From Aeromicrobium sp. (lineage in GTDB: Bacteria > Actinomycetota > Actinomycetes > Propionibacteriales > Nocardioidaceae), in assembly GCF_014378035.1 (NCBI RefSeq), contig NZ_JACMOM010000029.1, positions 1-64,000 on the forward strand: a stretch of DNA of 64,000 bases, read 5' to 3'. The first letter of the stretch is position 1; every line of letters begins with the position of its first letter. Under the pieces are notes generated by a model, which saw nothing but the letters and a program-made list of their open reading frames with translations, made no database searches and was not told the DNA's origin. Shown here piece after piece: positions 1 to 10,591 of the stretch. The position numbers were made by a program, and so were the translations under genes.

Positions 1-1
1 C

Positions 2-115
2 TATGTCGAGGCCGACAACGCCCCGGCGCTGAAGGTCTACCGCACCCTGGGCTTCACGGACCATGCACGAGACACCCTCTACTCCCCCACCCCCGCTCGC
101 GAGTCACTTTCCTAG
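2..115 (+). CDS. mshD: Mycothiol synthase / GNAT acetyltransferase, C-terminal fragment (5' truncated by window edge)
   Basis: Frame 2 reads YVEADNAPALKVYRTLGFTDHARDTLYSPTPARESLS*, typical GNAT/MshD C-terminus (N-x-x-A-x-x-x-Y-x-x-x-GF). Confidence 0.65.
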   Translation, partial: YVEADNAPALKVYRTLGFTDHARDTLYSPTPARESLS

Positions 116-123
116 GGCAGTGG

Positions 124-1167
124 TCAGGAGAGCCCTCGTTGCAGGGCGGCGGCGGCGCGGCGCATCGCCCGTGGTGCCGATCTGCCGAGAGACACCATGT
201 TGGCGAAGGAGTGGATCAGCCCCTCCTCGCACACGTACTCGACCTGCACCCCGGCATCGCGGAGCTTGTCGGCGTAGGCCTTGCCCTCGTCGATGAGGGG
301 GTCGAAGCCGGCTGTGACGACGTAGGCCGGGGCGACGCCGGCGACATCCTGGTGCAACGGCGACAGGCGCGCCTCGGACTTGTCCTCGTTGCCCAGCAGG
401 TAGTTCTCCTCGGCCAGATCCATGAACGCCTTGGAGAGGAAAAACCCCTCCGCGTAGGTCATGCGGCTCTCGCTCGTGTTGAGGAAGTCCGTCGCCGGAT
501 AGATCAGCAGCTGGAAGGCCGGCGCCGGGCCACCCTCGCGGACGGCCTGCTGCGCAACGATCGCCGCGAGGTTGCCACCGGCGCTGTCGCCTCCGACGGC
601 AAGGCGGTCGACGTCGATGCCGAGCCCCTGCGCATGGCTGGTGACCCACTTCCACGCTGCCCAGGAGTCGTCGAACCCGGCCGGGAACGGCGCTTCGGGG
701 GCAAGCCGGTAGTCGACGGCGACGACCCTGACCTGCGCCTCCTCGGCGAGGAAACGACACATGGCGTCGTGGCTCTCGAGGTCGCCGTAGATCCACCCCC
801 CGCCATGGAAGAACAGGAGCGCCGGGGCCGGGCCGGTGAGTCCGCGCGGCGTGTAGAAGCGCAGGGCGAGCGGGCCGCCGGGGCCGTCAATCGTCCGGTC
901 GGTGACAGCCCCGATGGGGGGCGAGCCGCCGACGACCTTGGAGCCGGCCACGATCTGCTTGCGACCTCGGCGGATGGCCAGGGTCTCGACGGCGGGGCCC
1001 TCGAGCTGCTGCAGCCTGAGCAGCAGCTGCATCTCGGGGTCGAGCGTCCGGCCGTTGATGACGACGGGCGCTCCGGCCAGCCGCGCGATGACGGGGCGGG
1101 GCAGCTTCATGAGCGTGCGGGCAGTGGTGCCGCGGACGGCACCGAGCAGCTGAGGTAGGAGAGCCAT
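124..1167 (-). CDS. Alpha/beta hydrolase, HSL-type esterase/lipase
   Basis: 347 aa; HGGGW oxyanion motif and GDSAGG nucleophile elbow; C-terminal D...H (GLIHSF). Confidence 0.9.
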   Translation of the reverse strand: MALLPQLLGAVRGTTARTLMKLPRPVIARLAGAPVVINGRTLDPEMQLLLRLQQLEGPAVETLAIRRGRKQIVAGSKVVGGSPPIGAVTDRTIDGPGGPLALRFYTPRGLTGPAPALLFFHGGGWIYGDLESHDAMCRFLAEEAQVRVVAVDYRLAPEAPFPAGFDDSWAAWKWVTSHAQGLGIDVDRLAVGGDSAGGNLAAIVAQQAVREGGPAPAFQLLIYPATDFLNTSESRMTYAEGFFLSKAFMDLAEENYLLGNEDKSEARLSPLHQDVAGVAPAYVVTAGFDPLIDEGKAYADKLRDAGVQVEYVCEEGLIHSFANMVSLGRSAPRAMRRAAAALQRGLS

Positions 1168-1243
1168 GCGGTCACGGTATCGCCTGGCCCCCGCGCTGAC
1201 GCGCGTTCAAACTCCATTCATGTTTGTCTGACACCCTGTACAC

Positions 1244-3379
1244 GTGGATACACACGACATGGCCGTCGCCGACATCGAGGACCCCGCCTCGCCCGATGAG
1301 TTCGACGTCGATCCGCCGTTCGACCCCGAGCAAGGTTCGCTGCCCACCGACCGTTTCCTGGATCGCGAGCTGTCGTGGATCGCCTTCAACTCCCGCGTGC
1401 TCGAGCTCGCGCAGGACGACGCCGTTCCGCTGCTCGAACGTGCGCGCTTCCTGGCCATCTTCGCGAGCAACCTCGATGAGTTCTTCATGGTGCGCATCGC
1501 CGGCCTCAAGCGCCGCATCGCGGCTGGCGTCGCCGTGCCGTCAGCGAGTGGCCTCAACCCCCGCGACGTGCTCTCACGCAGCCTCACCGCGAGCCTGGAC
1601 CTCATGGTCCAGCACTGCGCCACCTTCCACGACGAGATCATCCCGGCCCTGTACGCCGAGGGCATCGAGCTCCTGACCTGGGACAAGCTGAGCTCTGACG
1701 AGCAGGAGCGGGTCAGCTCGAGCTACCGCGACCGCGTATTCCCGGTGCTGACCCCGCTGGCGGTCGACCCCGCGCACCCGTTCCCGTACATATCGGGCCT
1801 CTCACTCAACCTGGCACTCGTGATGCGCAACCCCGACACCGGCAAGGATCACTTCGCCCGTGTCAAGGTGCCGCCAATCATCAACCGCTGGGTGGAGGCC
1901 GACCCGGGTCGCTTCGTGCCACTCGAGGAGGTCATCGCCGCGCATCTGGACCTGCTGTTCCCCGGCATGGAAGTCATCGCGCACCACACGTTCCGGGTCA
2001 CGCGCAACGAGGACCTCGAAGTCGAGGAGGATGACGCCGAGAACCTCTTGAAGGCTCTCGAGAAAGAGCTCCTGCGACGCAAGTTCGGGCCGCCCGTACG
2101 CCTCGAGGTCGACGAGACGATCGACGCCGGCGTGCTCGACCTGCTCGTCTCCGAGCTCGGCATCAGGCGCGAGGAGGTCGTCAAGCTGCAGGGTCCCCTC
2201 GACCTGCGCAGCCTCAACGAGATCGCCGACCTCGACCGACCTGAGCTTCGCTTCGAGCCATTCATCCCCGGCACCCACGAGCACCTCGCCGAGGTGGAGA
2301 CGTCGAACCCGGCCGACATGTTCAGCGCCCTTCGCAAGCGCGACGTGCTGGTGCACCACCCCTACGACTCGTTCGCGACGAGCGTGCAGCGCTTCATCGA
2401 GCAGGCCGCCGCAGACCCGCACGTGCTCGCAATCAAGCAGACCCTCTACCGCACCTCGGGCGACTCACCCATCATCGACTCCCTCGTCGATGCCGCCCGG
2501 GCAGGCAAGCAGGTGCTGGTGCTGGTCGAGCTCAAGGCCCGTTTCGATGAGCAGGCCAACATCCGCTGGGCCCGCAAGCTCGAGCGCGCCGGTTGCCACG
2601 TCGTCTACGGCCTCGTGGGCCTCAAGACGCACTGCAAGCTGGCGCTCGTGGTGCGCGACGAGCCCGACGGCCTGCGCCGCTACGCCCACATCGGCACCGG
2701 CAACTACAACCCCAAGACCGCCCGCCTCTACGAGGACTTCGGGCTGCTGACCGCCGACCTCGACATCGCGCACGACCTGACCGACCTCTTCAACAACCTC
2801 TCGGGCTTTGCGCAGGACTTCTCCTACCGTCGGCTGATGGTCGCCCCCGCCGGGCTGCGAGACGGCCTGGTGGAGCGCATCGATCGCGAGATCGAGCACC
2901 ATGGCGCGGGCAAGCCGTCCGGCATCCGCATCAAGGTCAACTCGTTGGTCGACGAGGCCATCATCGACAAGCTCTACGAGGCTTCGCGGGCAGGCGTCCA
3001 GGTCGACCTGATCATTCGCGGCATCTGCACACTCCGACCCGGGGTGCCGGGTCTCAGCGACAACATCCGCGTCCGCAGCGTCCTCGGGCGTTACCTCGAG
3101 CACAGCCGGGTCTACTGGTTCGCCGGGGGCGGCGAGGCGGAGGCGTGGATCGGCTCGGCCGACCTCATGCACCGCAACCTCGACCGACGCGTCGAGGTGC
3201 TCGTGCGCATCCCCACCCCGGGGCACATCACCTTCCTCGGTGAGCTGCTCGCGACGATCGGCTCCGACGACACCGCGTCGTGGCATCTCGAGGCCGATGG
3301 CTCCTGGACCCGGCACAAGGGCGCCAACATCCAGTCGGCACTCATCGAACGGGCGAAGTCGCGGCGGCACCGCACCTGA
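1244..3379 (+). CDS. ppk1: RNA degradosome polyphosphate kinase (PPK1)
   Basis: 711 aa; [59 protein letters not shown] motifs of PPK1. Confidence 0.97.
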   Translation: MDTHDMAVADIEDPASPDEFDVDPPFDPEQGSLPTDRFLDRELSWIAFNSRVLELAQDDAVPLLERARFLAIFASNLDEFFMVRIAGLKRRIAAGVAVPSASGLNPRDVLSRSLTASLDLMVQHCATFHDEIIPALYAEGIELLTWDKLSSDEQERVSSSYRDRVFPVLTPLAVDPAHPFPYISGLSLNLALVMRNPDTGKDHFARVKVPPIINRWVEADPGRFVPLEEVIAAHLDLLFPGMEVIAHHTFRVTRNEDLEVEEDDAENLLKALEKELLRRKFGPPVRLEVDETIDAGVLDLLVSELGIRREEVVKLQGPLDLRSLNEIADLDRPELRFEPFIPGTHEHLAEVETSNPADMFSALRKRDVLVHHPYDSFATSVQRFIEQAAADPHVLAIKQTLYRTSGDSPIIDSLVDAARAGKQVLVLVELKARFDEQANIRWARKLERAGCHVVYGLVGLKTHCKLALVVRDEPDGLRRYAHIGTGNYNPKTARLYEDFGLLTADLDIAHDLTDLFNNLSGFAQDFSYRRLMVAPAGLRDGLVERIDREIEHHGAGKPSGIRIKVNSLVDEAIIDKLYEASRAGVQVDLIIRGICTLRPGVPGLSDNIRVRSVLGRYLEHSRVYWFAGGGEAEAWIGSADLMHRNLDRRVEVLVRIPTPGHITFLGELLATIGSDDTASWHLEADGSWTRHKGANIQSALIERAKSRRHRT

Positions 3380-3396
3380 GCAGCGCAGGCCGCGCC

Positions 3397-4473
3397 TCAG
3401 CTGCCGCAACCGGCGAACAGCAGGGGTCCGTCGCCGGTCATGTAGACCGCCGAGTCGGGGTCGTGGTCGAACCGCATCGTGAGGGTGCTGGAGTCGGCGT
3501 CCGTCCCGGTGAGGTCGAGGGAGTCCTCGACGCGGCCGGACCTGCCGATGAACGGACCCGTTGCGAGCGCTGTGCGCGCCCGCAGCTGTCCGGCGATGTC
3601 GACCGTCGGACCGAACGACATGACGAATCGCATGAGCTGGTTCGTCCGGGTGCCGTCGTCGATGCCGCGACCGGAGAAGGTCGGCTCCTCGAGGCCACCG
3701 GCGCGCGTCACTGCGGCCTTCGCCTGCGACACGATCTCCGGCCCCTGCTCCTTGACGCCCGTCGACTCACAGACCAGGGAGCTGCGCTGCATCAGGACCG
3801 AGTCGAGCCCCACCAGCCCGGCGGCCACGTCGGCGGCCGGACGGACGCTCAGCAGCGAGGGCTGGTGCCGGTCGACGACGCCCAGGACCGACGAGACGTA
3901 CGCCGGACGGTTCGAGGCGACGATGATGCGTTGGCGCGGCACCAGGGCCACCGACGCCAGCGTCGCCGCCAGGTCGGAGCCGACCTTGCCGGCGGTGCCG
4001 GGGCCGCCGTTCCACACGTCGCCGTCCTGCACGTAGCCCAACCGGCGCAGCCCGTCCCGCACGGTCGACATCGACAACGAGTCATCGAGCTTGGCCACCA
4101 TGACGGCGCCGTCGGGTGCCTGCCCATACGACTCCCAGTCGACATCGGCTGCCGACCACCCGTACACGCGGTGCATCTCCTGCACGAACTGCCCGATGAC
4201 CGACCGCGTCGAGAGGTCGCGCGTGAGCGCGTCGGCGGCGAGAGACTCCCGGGCGGACGCGGTCGAGACCGACCCGAGGTCGAGCGCGCGGCGGATCGAC
4301 GACCAGTCAGTGAACCCCGCCACCGCCGTGTCGGCCGGGAGGGAGTCGAGCGCGGACGTCAGCGACGAGCGGGTGTCGGCGGCCTTCCCGGACGCCCACC
4401 AACCGCCGGCAACCACAGCGACCACGACCAGCAAAGGGGCGAGCACCGAGGCGAGCGCGAACCGTAGACGCAT
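3397..4473 (-). CDS. Hypothetical secreted or membrane-anchored protein
   Basis: Likely start MRLRFALASVLAPLLVVVAVVAGGWW (N-terminal signal/TM segment) inside ORF 3397..4971; ends FAGCGS*. Confidence 0.75.
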   Translation of the reverse strand: MRLRFALASVLAPLLVVVAVVAGGWWASGKAADTRSSLTSALDSLPADTAVAGFTDWSSIRRALDLGSVSTASARESLAADALTRDLSTRSVIGQFVQEMHRVYGWSAADVDWESYGQAPDGAVMVAKLDDSLSMSTVRDGLRRLGYVQDGDVWNGGPGTAGKVGSDLAATLASVALVPRQRIIVASNRPAYVSSVLGVVDRHQPSLLSVRPAADVAAGLVGLDSVLMQRSSLVCESTGVKEQGPEIVSQAKAAVTRAGGLEEPTFSGRGIDDGTRTNQLMRFVMSFGPTVDIAGQLRARTALATGPFIGRSGRVEDSLDLTGTDADSSTLTMRFDHDPDSAVYMTGDGPLLFAGCGS

Positions 4474-4527
4474 CCCGTCCACGCCTCCTTCAGCCGCCGG
4501 CAACTTCCTCAGGGGACAATACGCACC

Positions 4528-5418
4528 ATGGCAAGTGAACGGACCACGAATGCTGCGGGTGGAATCGTGTGGCGCAACCGCTCGGCCCGCGGCCGACCCG
4601 AGACGCGCCTGGAGGTCCTCGTCGTTCATCGGCCCTCCTACGACGACTGGACCTTCCCGAAGGGCAAGGTCGATCCGGGGGAGACGCTGCAGGAGACCGC
4701 CGTCCGGGAGATCGCCGAGGAGACCGGCACCCGTGTCCGGCTCGGCCATCCGCTGCCTCAGATCAGGTATCCGATCAGCGGCGGCACCAAGCGCGTCTCC
4801 TACTGGTGCGCGCGCTTGTCCACCGACGAGGTCGGCAAGCCGTTCCGTCCCAACAGGGAGGTCGACGAGATCCGGTGGGTCTCGGCCCGAGACGCCAGCA
4901 AGCTCCTCACGTACGTCCACGACGTCTCGCTGCTCGACGCCTTCGCTGCGCTGCGCGACAAGCAGGCCCACCGCTCACGGACCCTCATCGTGCTGAGGCA
5001 CGCGAAGGCCGTCGACCGCGCAGGTTTCGACGGCACCGACCTCGACCGACCGCTCACCACCGCAGGCACCGCCCGCGCCGCCTCGCTCGTGCCGCAACTG
5101 TCGGCCTACGGAATGCATCGCATCGTGAGCAGCCCCGCCATCCGGTGCGTGCAGACGGTCGATCCGTACGCGCACGCGATCAGCATGTTCCTGGAGGTCG
5201 ACGATCGTCTGGCCGAGGGCACCCACGCCGGTGAGGTGCGCAGATCTGTCATGGCGCTGCTCGATCGCAAGAAGCCCGTCGTCCTGTGCACTCACCGTCC
5301 GACGCTGCGGGCCGTCTTCGAGACGATCGGCATCCCGGTGCAAGACCTGGCACCGGGTGAGGGCGTCGTCGTGCATCATCGGAAGGGCATCGTGCTGGCC
5401 CTCGAGACGTTGGCGTGA
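4528..5418 (+). CDS. Nudix hydrolase fused to histidine phosphatase domain (MutT1-like)
   Basis: Nudix box GKVDPGETLQETAVREIAEETG; second half LIVLRHAKAVDR with THRPTLRA, SixA/phosphoglycerate-mutase-like. Confidence 0.9.
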   Translation: MASERTTNAAGGIVWRNRSARGRPETRLEVLVVHRPSYDDWTFPKGKVDPGETLQETAVREIAEETGTRVRLGHPLPQIRYPISGGTKRVSYWCARLSTDEVGKPFRPNREVDEIRWVSARDASKLLTYVHDVSLLDAFAALRDKQAHRSRTLIVLRHAKAVDRAGFDGTDLDRPLTTAGTARAASLVPQLSAYGMHRIVSSPAIRCVQTVDPYAHAISMFLEVDDRLAEGTHAGEVRRSVMALLDRKKPVVLCTHRPTLRAVFETIGIPVQDLAPGEGVVVHHRKGIVLALETLA

Positions 5419-5461
5419 CACACGTCTCATTTCGCTGCAAGCACAGCCTCGCACGACCAGC

Positions 5462-5494
5462 GTTACATCACCGTTCACCTCCTGTTCACTCGCG
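5462..5494 (+). promoter_or_regulatory. PHO box-like operator upstream of pstS
   Basis: Three contiguous 11-nt units GTTACATCACC / GTTCACCTCCT / GTTCACTCGCG; matches the 11-bp direct-repeat architecture of actinobacterial PhoP boxes (GTTCACC-N4). Confidence 0.75.
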
Positions 5495-5566
5495 ACCCGA
5501 CGTCGATACACCTGCGACTCCTACCGTCGTCGAGGTAAGCAACTGAAATCCCAGAGAGGGAACCTC

Positions 5567-6676
5567 GTGAACCGCATTTCTCTGCGCACTGCCGCCCCGG
5601 CGGCCGCGCTCGCACTTGCACTCGGCCTCAGCGCCTGCGGTGCAGCGAACGAATCATCTTCCGACAACTCCGGGTCGGGCACCGGCGCCGGAGGCGCCAA
5701 GGTCTCCGGCACCCTCAACGCCGGTGGATCCAGTGCCCAGGAGGCGGCAGTCGCCGCCTGGAAGAAGGCCTTCCAGACCACCAATCCCGACGCCACGGTC
5801 AACTACGATCCGGTCGGCTCGGGTGGCGGGCGTGAGCAGTTCCTCAGCGGCGGCCTGGCCATTGCAGGCTCGGACGCCTACCTCGACGACAAAGAGCTCG
5901 CCAAGGCCAAGACTCTCTGCAAGAGCGACGTCGTGGAGGTTCCCACCTATGTGAGCCCCATCGCTGTCGTCTACAACCTCAAGGGTGTCGACGAGCTCAA
6001 CCTCACGCCGAAGACCATCGGTCAGATCTTCGAGGGCAAGATCACCACGTGGGACGACGCCGCGATCAAGGCTGACAACCCCGACGCCAAGCTGCCGAGC
6101 AGCAAGATCACGCCGGTGCACCGCTCCGACGACTCGGGCACCACCGAAAACTTCACCGACTACCTCGACCAGACGTCAGCCGGCGGCTGGAGCGGAGGAG
6201 CCATCCAGACCTGGCCGATCAAGGGCGGCGAGGCAGCCGAAGGCACCTCCGGCGTCGTTGCCGCGGTCAAGGGCGGCGAAGGCACCATCGGTTACGCCGA
6301 CGAGAGCCAGGCCGGCGACCTCGGACAGGCCAAGGTCCAGGTGGGCAAGGAGTTCACCGCTCCCACCCCCGAGGCTGCTGCCAAGGTCCTCGACAGCTCG
6401 GCCCCCGTCGCCGGCCGCACGCCGACTGACCTTGCGATCGACGTCGACCGCAAGTCGACCGAGCCCGGCGTCTACCCGATCGTGCTCGTGTCGTACCAGA
6501 TCGCCTGCCAGACCAACTCGGACAAGGCCCAGGCCGAGCTCGTCAAGGCATGGCTGACGTACGTGACCAGCACCGAGGGTCAGTCCACCGCAGCCAGCGG
6601 CGCCGGTTCGGCACCGCTCACCCCGGAGTTCGGCACCAAGGTCCAGGCCGCGATCGAGACGATCAAGGCAGCCTGA
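5567..6676 (+). CDS. pstS: Phosphate ABC transporter substrate-binding protein PstS
   Basis: GTG start, lipobox LSACG, GSSAQ, SGGGREQF and HRSDDSGTTENF phosphate-binding motifs; followed by pstC, pstA, pstB. Confidence 0.96.
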   Translation: MNRISLRTAAPAAALALALGLSACGAANESSSDNSGSGTGAGGAKVSGTLNAGGSSAQEAAVAAWKKAFQTTNPDATVNYDPVGSGGGREQFLSGGLAIAGSDAYLDDKELAKAKTLCKSDVVEVPTYVSPIAVVYNLKGVDELNLTPKTIGQIFEGKITTWDDAAIKADNPDAKLPSSKITPVHRSDDSGTTENFTDYLDQTSAGGWSGGAIQTWPIKGGEAAEGTSGVVAAVKGGEGTIGYADESQAGDLGQAKVQVGKEFTAPTPEAAAKVLDSSAPVAGRTPTDLAIDVDRKSTEPGVYPIVLVSYQIACQTNSDKAQAELVKAWLTYVTSTEGQSTAASGAGSAPLTPEFGTKVQAAIETIKAA

Positions 6677-6753
6677 CCCCTGCTCCACGGGTCCTGGCGG
6701 GACGACCTCCCGCCGGGACCCGTGGACGCTCCACCTCTCGAAAGGCACCATCT

Positions 6754-7698
6754 GTGACCAGCACGCTGGCTCCCCGCAAGCGTCGGGTCGTCCGCCGCCG
6801 CGGCGACCGGATCTTTGCCGGTCTGTCGACCGGCGCAGGCCTGATCATCCTCCTGGTCCTCGCCGGAGTCGCTGCCTTCCTCACGATCGAGGGCATCCCC
6901 GGCATCCTCGCCCACCCCGACGAGGTCAAGAGCGGCAAGAGCTTCCTGCCGTATGTCTGGCCACTCGTCTACGGCACGCTGATCGCCGCCACCATCGCGC
7001 TGATCATCGCCGTTCCCGTCGCCATCGGCGTCGCGCTCTTCATCTCGCACTACGCGCCCCGCAAGATGGGCCAGACCCTCGGCTACCTGATCGACCTGCT
7101 CGCCGCAGTGCCGAGCGTCGTCTACGGCCTCTGGGGCATCCAGTTCCTCGCACCCCACCTCGTCCCCTTCTACGAGTGGCTCGCGAAGCACCTGAGCTTC
7201 ATCCCTTTCTTCGCGGGGCCCGCCTCCGCGACTGGCCGCACGATCATGACGGCCTGCATCGTGCTGGCGGTCATGATCCTGCCGATCATGACCGCCATCT
7301 GCCGGGAGATCTTCCTGCAGACACCCCGCCTGCACGAGGAGGCCGCCTTGGCCCTCGGTGCCACCCGGTGGGAGATGGCGCGGATGGCGATCTTCCCCTA
7401 CGCACGTTCGGGCATCGTGTCCGCCGCGATGCTCGGCCTGGGCCGCGCGCTCGGTGAGACCCTCGCCGTCGCCATGGTGCTCTCGGTCAGCGTCGGAGTA
7501 GTGACTGCCAATCTGATCAGCAGCACCAACCCGAGCACCATCGCGGCCAACATCGCCCTCAGCTTCAACGAGTCCAGCGGATTGTCGGTCAATGCGCTCA
7601 TCGCGAGCGGCTTGGTGCTGTTCGTGATCACCTTCCTCGTCAACTTCGCTGCGCGGGCCATCGTGGACCGTCGCAAGGAATTTTCCGGAGCCAACTGA
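6754..7698 (+). CDS. pstC: Phosphate ABC transporter permease PstC
   Basis: Start VTSTLAPRKRRVVRRR; EAALALGATRWEMARMAIFPYARSGI EAA loop; follows pstS. Confidence 0.95.
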   Translation: MTSTLAPRKRRVVRRRGDRIFAGLSTGAGLIILLVLAGVAAFLTIEGIPGILAHPDEVKSGKSFLPYVWPLVYGTLIAATIALIIAVPVAIGVALFISHYAPRKMGQTLGYLIDLLAAVPSVVYGLWGIQFLAPHLVPFYEWLAKHLSFIPFFAGPASATGRTIMTACIVLAVMILPIMTAICREIFLQTPRLHEEAALALGATRWEMARMAIFPYARSGIVSAAMLGLGRALGETLAVAMVLSVSVGVVTANLISSTNPSTIAANIALSFNESSGLSVNALIASGLVLFVITFLVNFAARAIVDRRKEFSGAN

Positions 7699-8759
7699 TG
7701 ACGACCACACTTGATCGACCCGTCGACATCCAGGACGAGCTCTACGGCGCCCAGCTGCCCAGCTGGGCCCCCCGGGGCCTCGTGCTCGCCGCCGTCGTCG
7801 CCGGTGCCGGTGCCTATGCGCTCGGCGCCGCCCCCCTGATCGCCATCCTGATCGGGTGGGCCATCTGCCTGTGCCTCCCCATCCTGTCGGTCTTCGTCGA
7901 GGGCAGGCGCAAGGCCACCGACCGCCTCGTCACGGTTCTGGTCACCTCGGCCTTCGGGCTGGCGCTGTTCCCGCTGGTGAGCATCCTCTACACGGTCATC
8001 AGCAAGGGCACCAAGGTGCTCGGCGTCGAGTTCTTCACCTTCTCGATGCGCAACGTCGTCGGTGAGGGCGGCGGCATCTACCAGGCGCTGGTCGGCACGC
8101 TCCTGATCACCGCGTCCGCGGCGGTCATCTCGATCCCGATCGGCATCTTCACTGCCATCTACCTCGTCGAGTACTCCGACGAGAACCGGCTCTCACGCTG
8201 GATCCGCTTCCTCGTCGACGTCATGACGGGCATCCCCTCCATCGTCGCCGGGCTGTTCGCCTACGCCCTCTTCGTCCTGTTCTTCGGCGAGGGCGTGCGG
8301 CTGGGCATTGGTGGAGCCGTTGCCCTCTCGGTATTGATGATTCCGATACTCGTGCGTTCTACTGAAGAGATGCTCAAGCTGGTGCCGAACGAGTTGCGCG
8401 AGGCGGCCTACGCCCTCGGTGTGCCGAAGTGGCGAACCGTGTCCAAGGTCGTGCTGCCGACGGCACTGGCCGGCATCGTCACCGGCATCACGTTGTCGGT
8501 GGCCCGCGTCATCGGCGAGACCGCTCCCCTGCTCATCATCGCCGGCACCACCGACTCGGTGAACTTCAACCTGCTCGACGGCCGCATGGCTTCGCTGCCG
8601 GTCTTCGCGTACGCATCGGTGCGCAGCCCCGGTGTGCCGCCTGAGTTCAGCATCGACCGGGCCTGGGGCGCCGCCCTCGTGCTGCTCATGATCGTCATGC
8701 TCCTCAACCTCATCGCCCGCCTCGTCTCCTACTTCTTCTCGCCCAAGGGCGAGCGTTAA
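7698..8759 (+). CDS. pstA: Phosphate ABC transporter permease PstA
   Basis: 353 aa; [29 protein letters not shown] loop; overlaps the pstC stop (TGATG). Confidence 0.95.
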   Translation: MTTTLDRPVDIQDELYGAQLPSWAPRGLVLAAVVAGAGAYALGAAPLIAILIGWAICLCLPILSVFVEGRRKATDRLVTVLVTSAFGLALFPLVSILYTVISKGTKVLGVEFFTFSMRNVVGEGGGIYQALVGTLLITASAAVISIPIGIFTAIYLVEYSDENRLSRWIRFLVDVMTGIPSIVAGLFAYALFVLFFGEGVRLGIGGAVALSVLMIPILVRSTEEMLKLVPNELREAAYALGVPKWRTVSKVVLPTALAGIVTGITLSVARVIGETAPLLIIAGTTDSVNFNLLDGRMASLPVFAYASVRSPGVPPEFSIDRAWGAALVLLMIVMLLNLIARLVSYFFSPKGER

Positions 8760-8776
8760 ACCCGGAAGGACCTGAA

Positions 8777-9556
8777 ATGGCCAAGAGCATCGACGTCTCG
8801 GACCTCAACATCTACTACGGCGACTTCCTCGCAGTGGAAGACGTGACTATCCCGATCGCCGCGAAGTCGGTGACCGCGTTCATCGGGCCGTCCGGTTGCG
8901 GCAAGTCAACCTTCCTGAGGTCGCTGAACCGCATGCACGAGGTCATTCGTGGCGCGCGCGTCGAGGGCAAGGTCCTCATCGACGGCCAGGACCTCTACAG
9001 CGACGACGTGGACCCGGTCAACGTCCGCCGCATGATCGGCATGGTCTTCCAGCGACCCAACCCGTTTCCGACCATGTCGATCTACGACAACGTCCTCGCC
9101 GGGCAGAAGCTCAACAGCAAGCGCATGAAGAAGGCCGAGTCCGACGACACCTGTGAGCGGGCGCTGCGCAGCGCCGGCCTGTGGGCCGAGGTCAAGGACC
9201 GCCTCGACCGGCCCGGTTCGAGCCTCTCCGGTGGTCAGCAGCAGCGTCTGTGCATCGCTCGCGCCATCTCGGTCGAGCCAGAGATCTTGCTGATGGACGA
9301 GCCCTGCTCTGCGCTCGACCCGATCTCGACGAGCGTCATCGAGGACCTGATCCACGAGCTCAAGACGCAGTACACGATCGTCATCGTCACCCACAACATG
9401 CAGCAGGCCGCTCGCGTCTCCGACGAGACCGCGTTCTTCAACCTGTCGGGTGTCGGCAAGCCCGGCCGCCTCATCGAGGTCGGTCGCACCGAGGCCATCT
9501 TCTCCAACCCGCAGGACCCCGCCACCGAGGCCTACATCCAGGGCCGATTCGGATGA
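8777..9556 (+). CDS. pstB: Phosphate ABC transporter ATP-binding protein PstB
   Basis: Walker [10 protein letters not shown], signature LSGGQQQR, Walker [21 protein letters not shown] PstB motif. Confidence 0.97.
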   Translation: MAKSIDVSDLNIYYGDFLAVEDVTIPIAAKSVTAFIGPSGCGKSTFLRSLNRMHEVIRGARVEGKVLIDGQDLYSDDVDPVNVRRMIGMVFQRPNPFPTMSIYDNVLAGQKLNSKRMKKAESDDTCERALRSAGLWAEVKDRLDRPGSSLSGGQQQRLCIARAISVEPEILLMDEPCSALDPISTSVIEDLIHELKTQYTIVIVTHNMQQAARVSDETAFFNLSGVGKPGRLIEVGRTEAIFSNPQDPATEAYIQGRFG

Positions 9557-9574
9557 CGAGTCAGTTGCCGGGCC

Positions 9575-10588
9575 TCAGTTGCCGGGGATGACGACGCGCA
9601 GCACGAAGTAGACCGCCGCGCCCACCGCAGCCGCCGCGGGGATCGTCAGGATCCACGCCGTGATGATGCTGCGAGCCACTCCCCACCGCACGGCGCTGAA
9701 GCGCTTGGTGGCGCCGGCGCCCATCACGGCCGACGTCATGGTGTGCGTCGTGGAAACCGGCGCCTGCAGGCCGATGGCCATGCCGTAGAGGACGACTGCC
9801 GCTGTCGACTCCGCAGCGAACCCGCGCGGAGGGTCGAGGGCGATGATGCGCCGTCCCATCGTGCGCATGATGCGCATTCCGCCTGACATCGTGCCCAGCG
9901 AGATGGCACTCGCTGCGGCGACGATGACCCACAGCGGGATGTCGTCGCCGGTGTGCTCACCGCCGGCGATGAGCGCGAGGACGATGACGCCCATCGTCTT
10001 CTGAGCGTCCTGCAGCCCGTGACCGAGCGACAATGCTGCCGCCGACACCATCTGGGAGTGCCGAAAACGCCGGTTGACCGTGTGGGGGTTGGCCCGCCGG
10101 AAGATCCACATGATCGAGAGCATCAGCAGGAACGCGCCGCCGAACCCGAGGGCCGGGCTGAGCACCATCGGTATCGCGACCTTGTCGATGACCTTGTCCC
10201 AGTCGACCATCACGCCGGAGGCGAGTCCGACGCCGATGAGGCCGCCGATCAGTGCGTGCGAGGAGGACGACGGGATGCCGAAGTACCACGTGATGAGGTT
10301 CCAGACGATGGCCCCGACGAGGGCGCTGAGCACGACGGTGAGGGCATGGTTCGCCGACATGTCGTCAAAGCCGGTGAGGATGTCCTTGATGGTCTTCGCG
10401 ACGCCCACGCCGAGCAGCGCCCCGACGAAGTTCAGGACCGCCGCCATCGCCAGCGCGACACGGGGCGTCAGCGCCCGAGTCGACACCGATGTCGCGATGG
10501 CGTTGGCAGCGTCATGGAAGCCATTGGTGTAGTCGAAGAACAGGGCGATGGAGACAGTGGCGATCACCAGCGCCAGGGTGAGGTCCAC
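9575..10588 (-). CDS. pit: PiT-family inorganic phosphate transporter
   Basis: 337 aa; FDYTNGFHDAANAIATSVSTRAL signature of PiT transporters. Confidence 0.95.
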   Translation of the reverse strand: MDLTLALVIATVSIALFFDYTNGFHDAANAIATSVSTRALTPRVALAMAAVLNFVGALLGVGVAKTIKDILTGFDDMSANHALTVVLSALVGAIVWNLITWYFGIPSSSSHALIGGLIGVGLASGVMVDWDKVIDKVAIPMVLSPALGFGGAFLLMLSIMWIFRRANPHTVNRRFRHSQMVSAAALSLGHGLQDAQKTMGVIVLALIAGGEHTGDDIPLWVIVAAASAISLGTMSGGMRIMRTMGRRIIALDPPRGFAAESTAAVVLYGMAIGLQAPVSTTHTMTSAVMGAGATKRFSAVRWGVARSIITAWILTIPAAAAVGAAVYFVLRVVIPGN

Positions 10589-10591
10589 CGC

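Noticed and set aside
3280-4467. 395-aa plus-strand ORF
   Set aside because: Overlaps ppk1 3' end and runs antisense to the 3397-4473 gene; Arg/Gly/Asp-rich shadow translation with no motifs.
6580-7710. 376-aa minus-strand ORF
   Set aside because: Antisense to pstS/pstC; shadow ORF of high-GC coding DNA.
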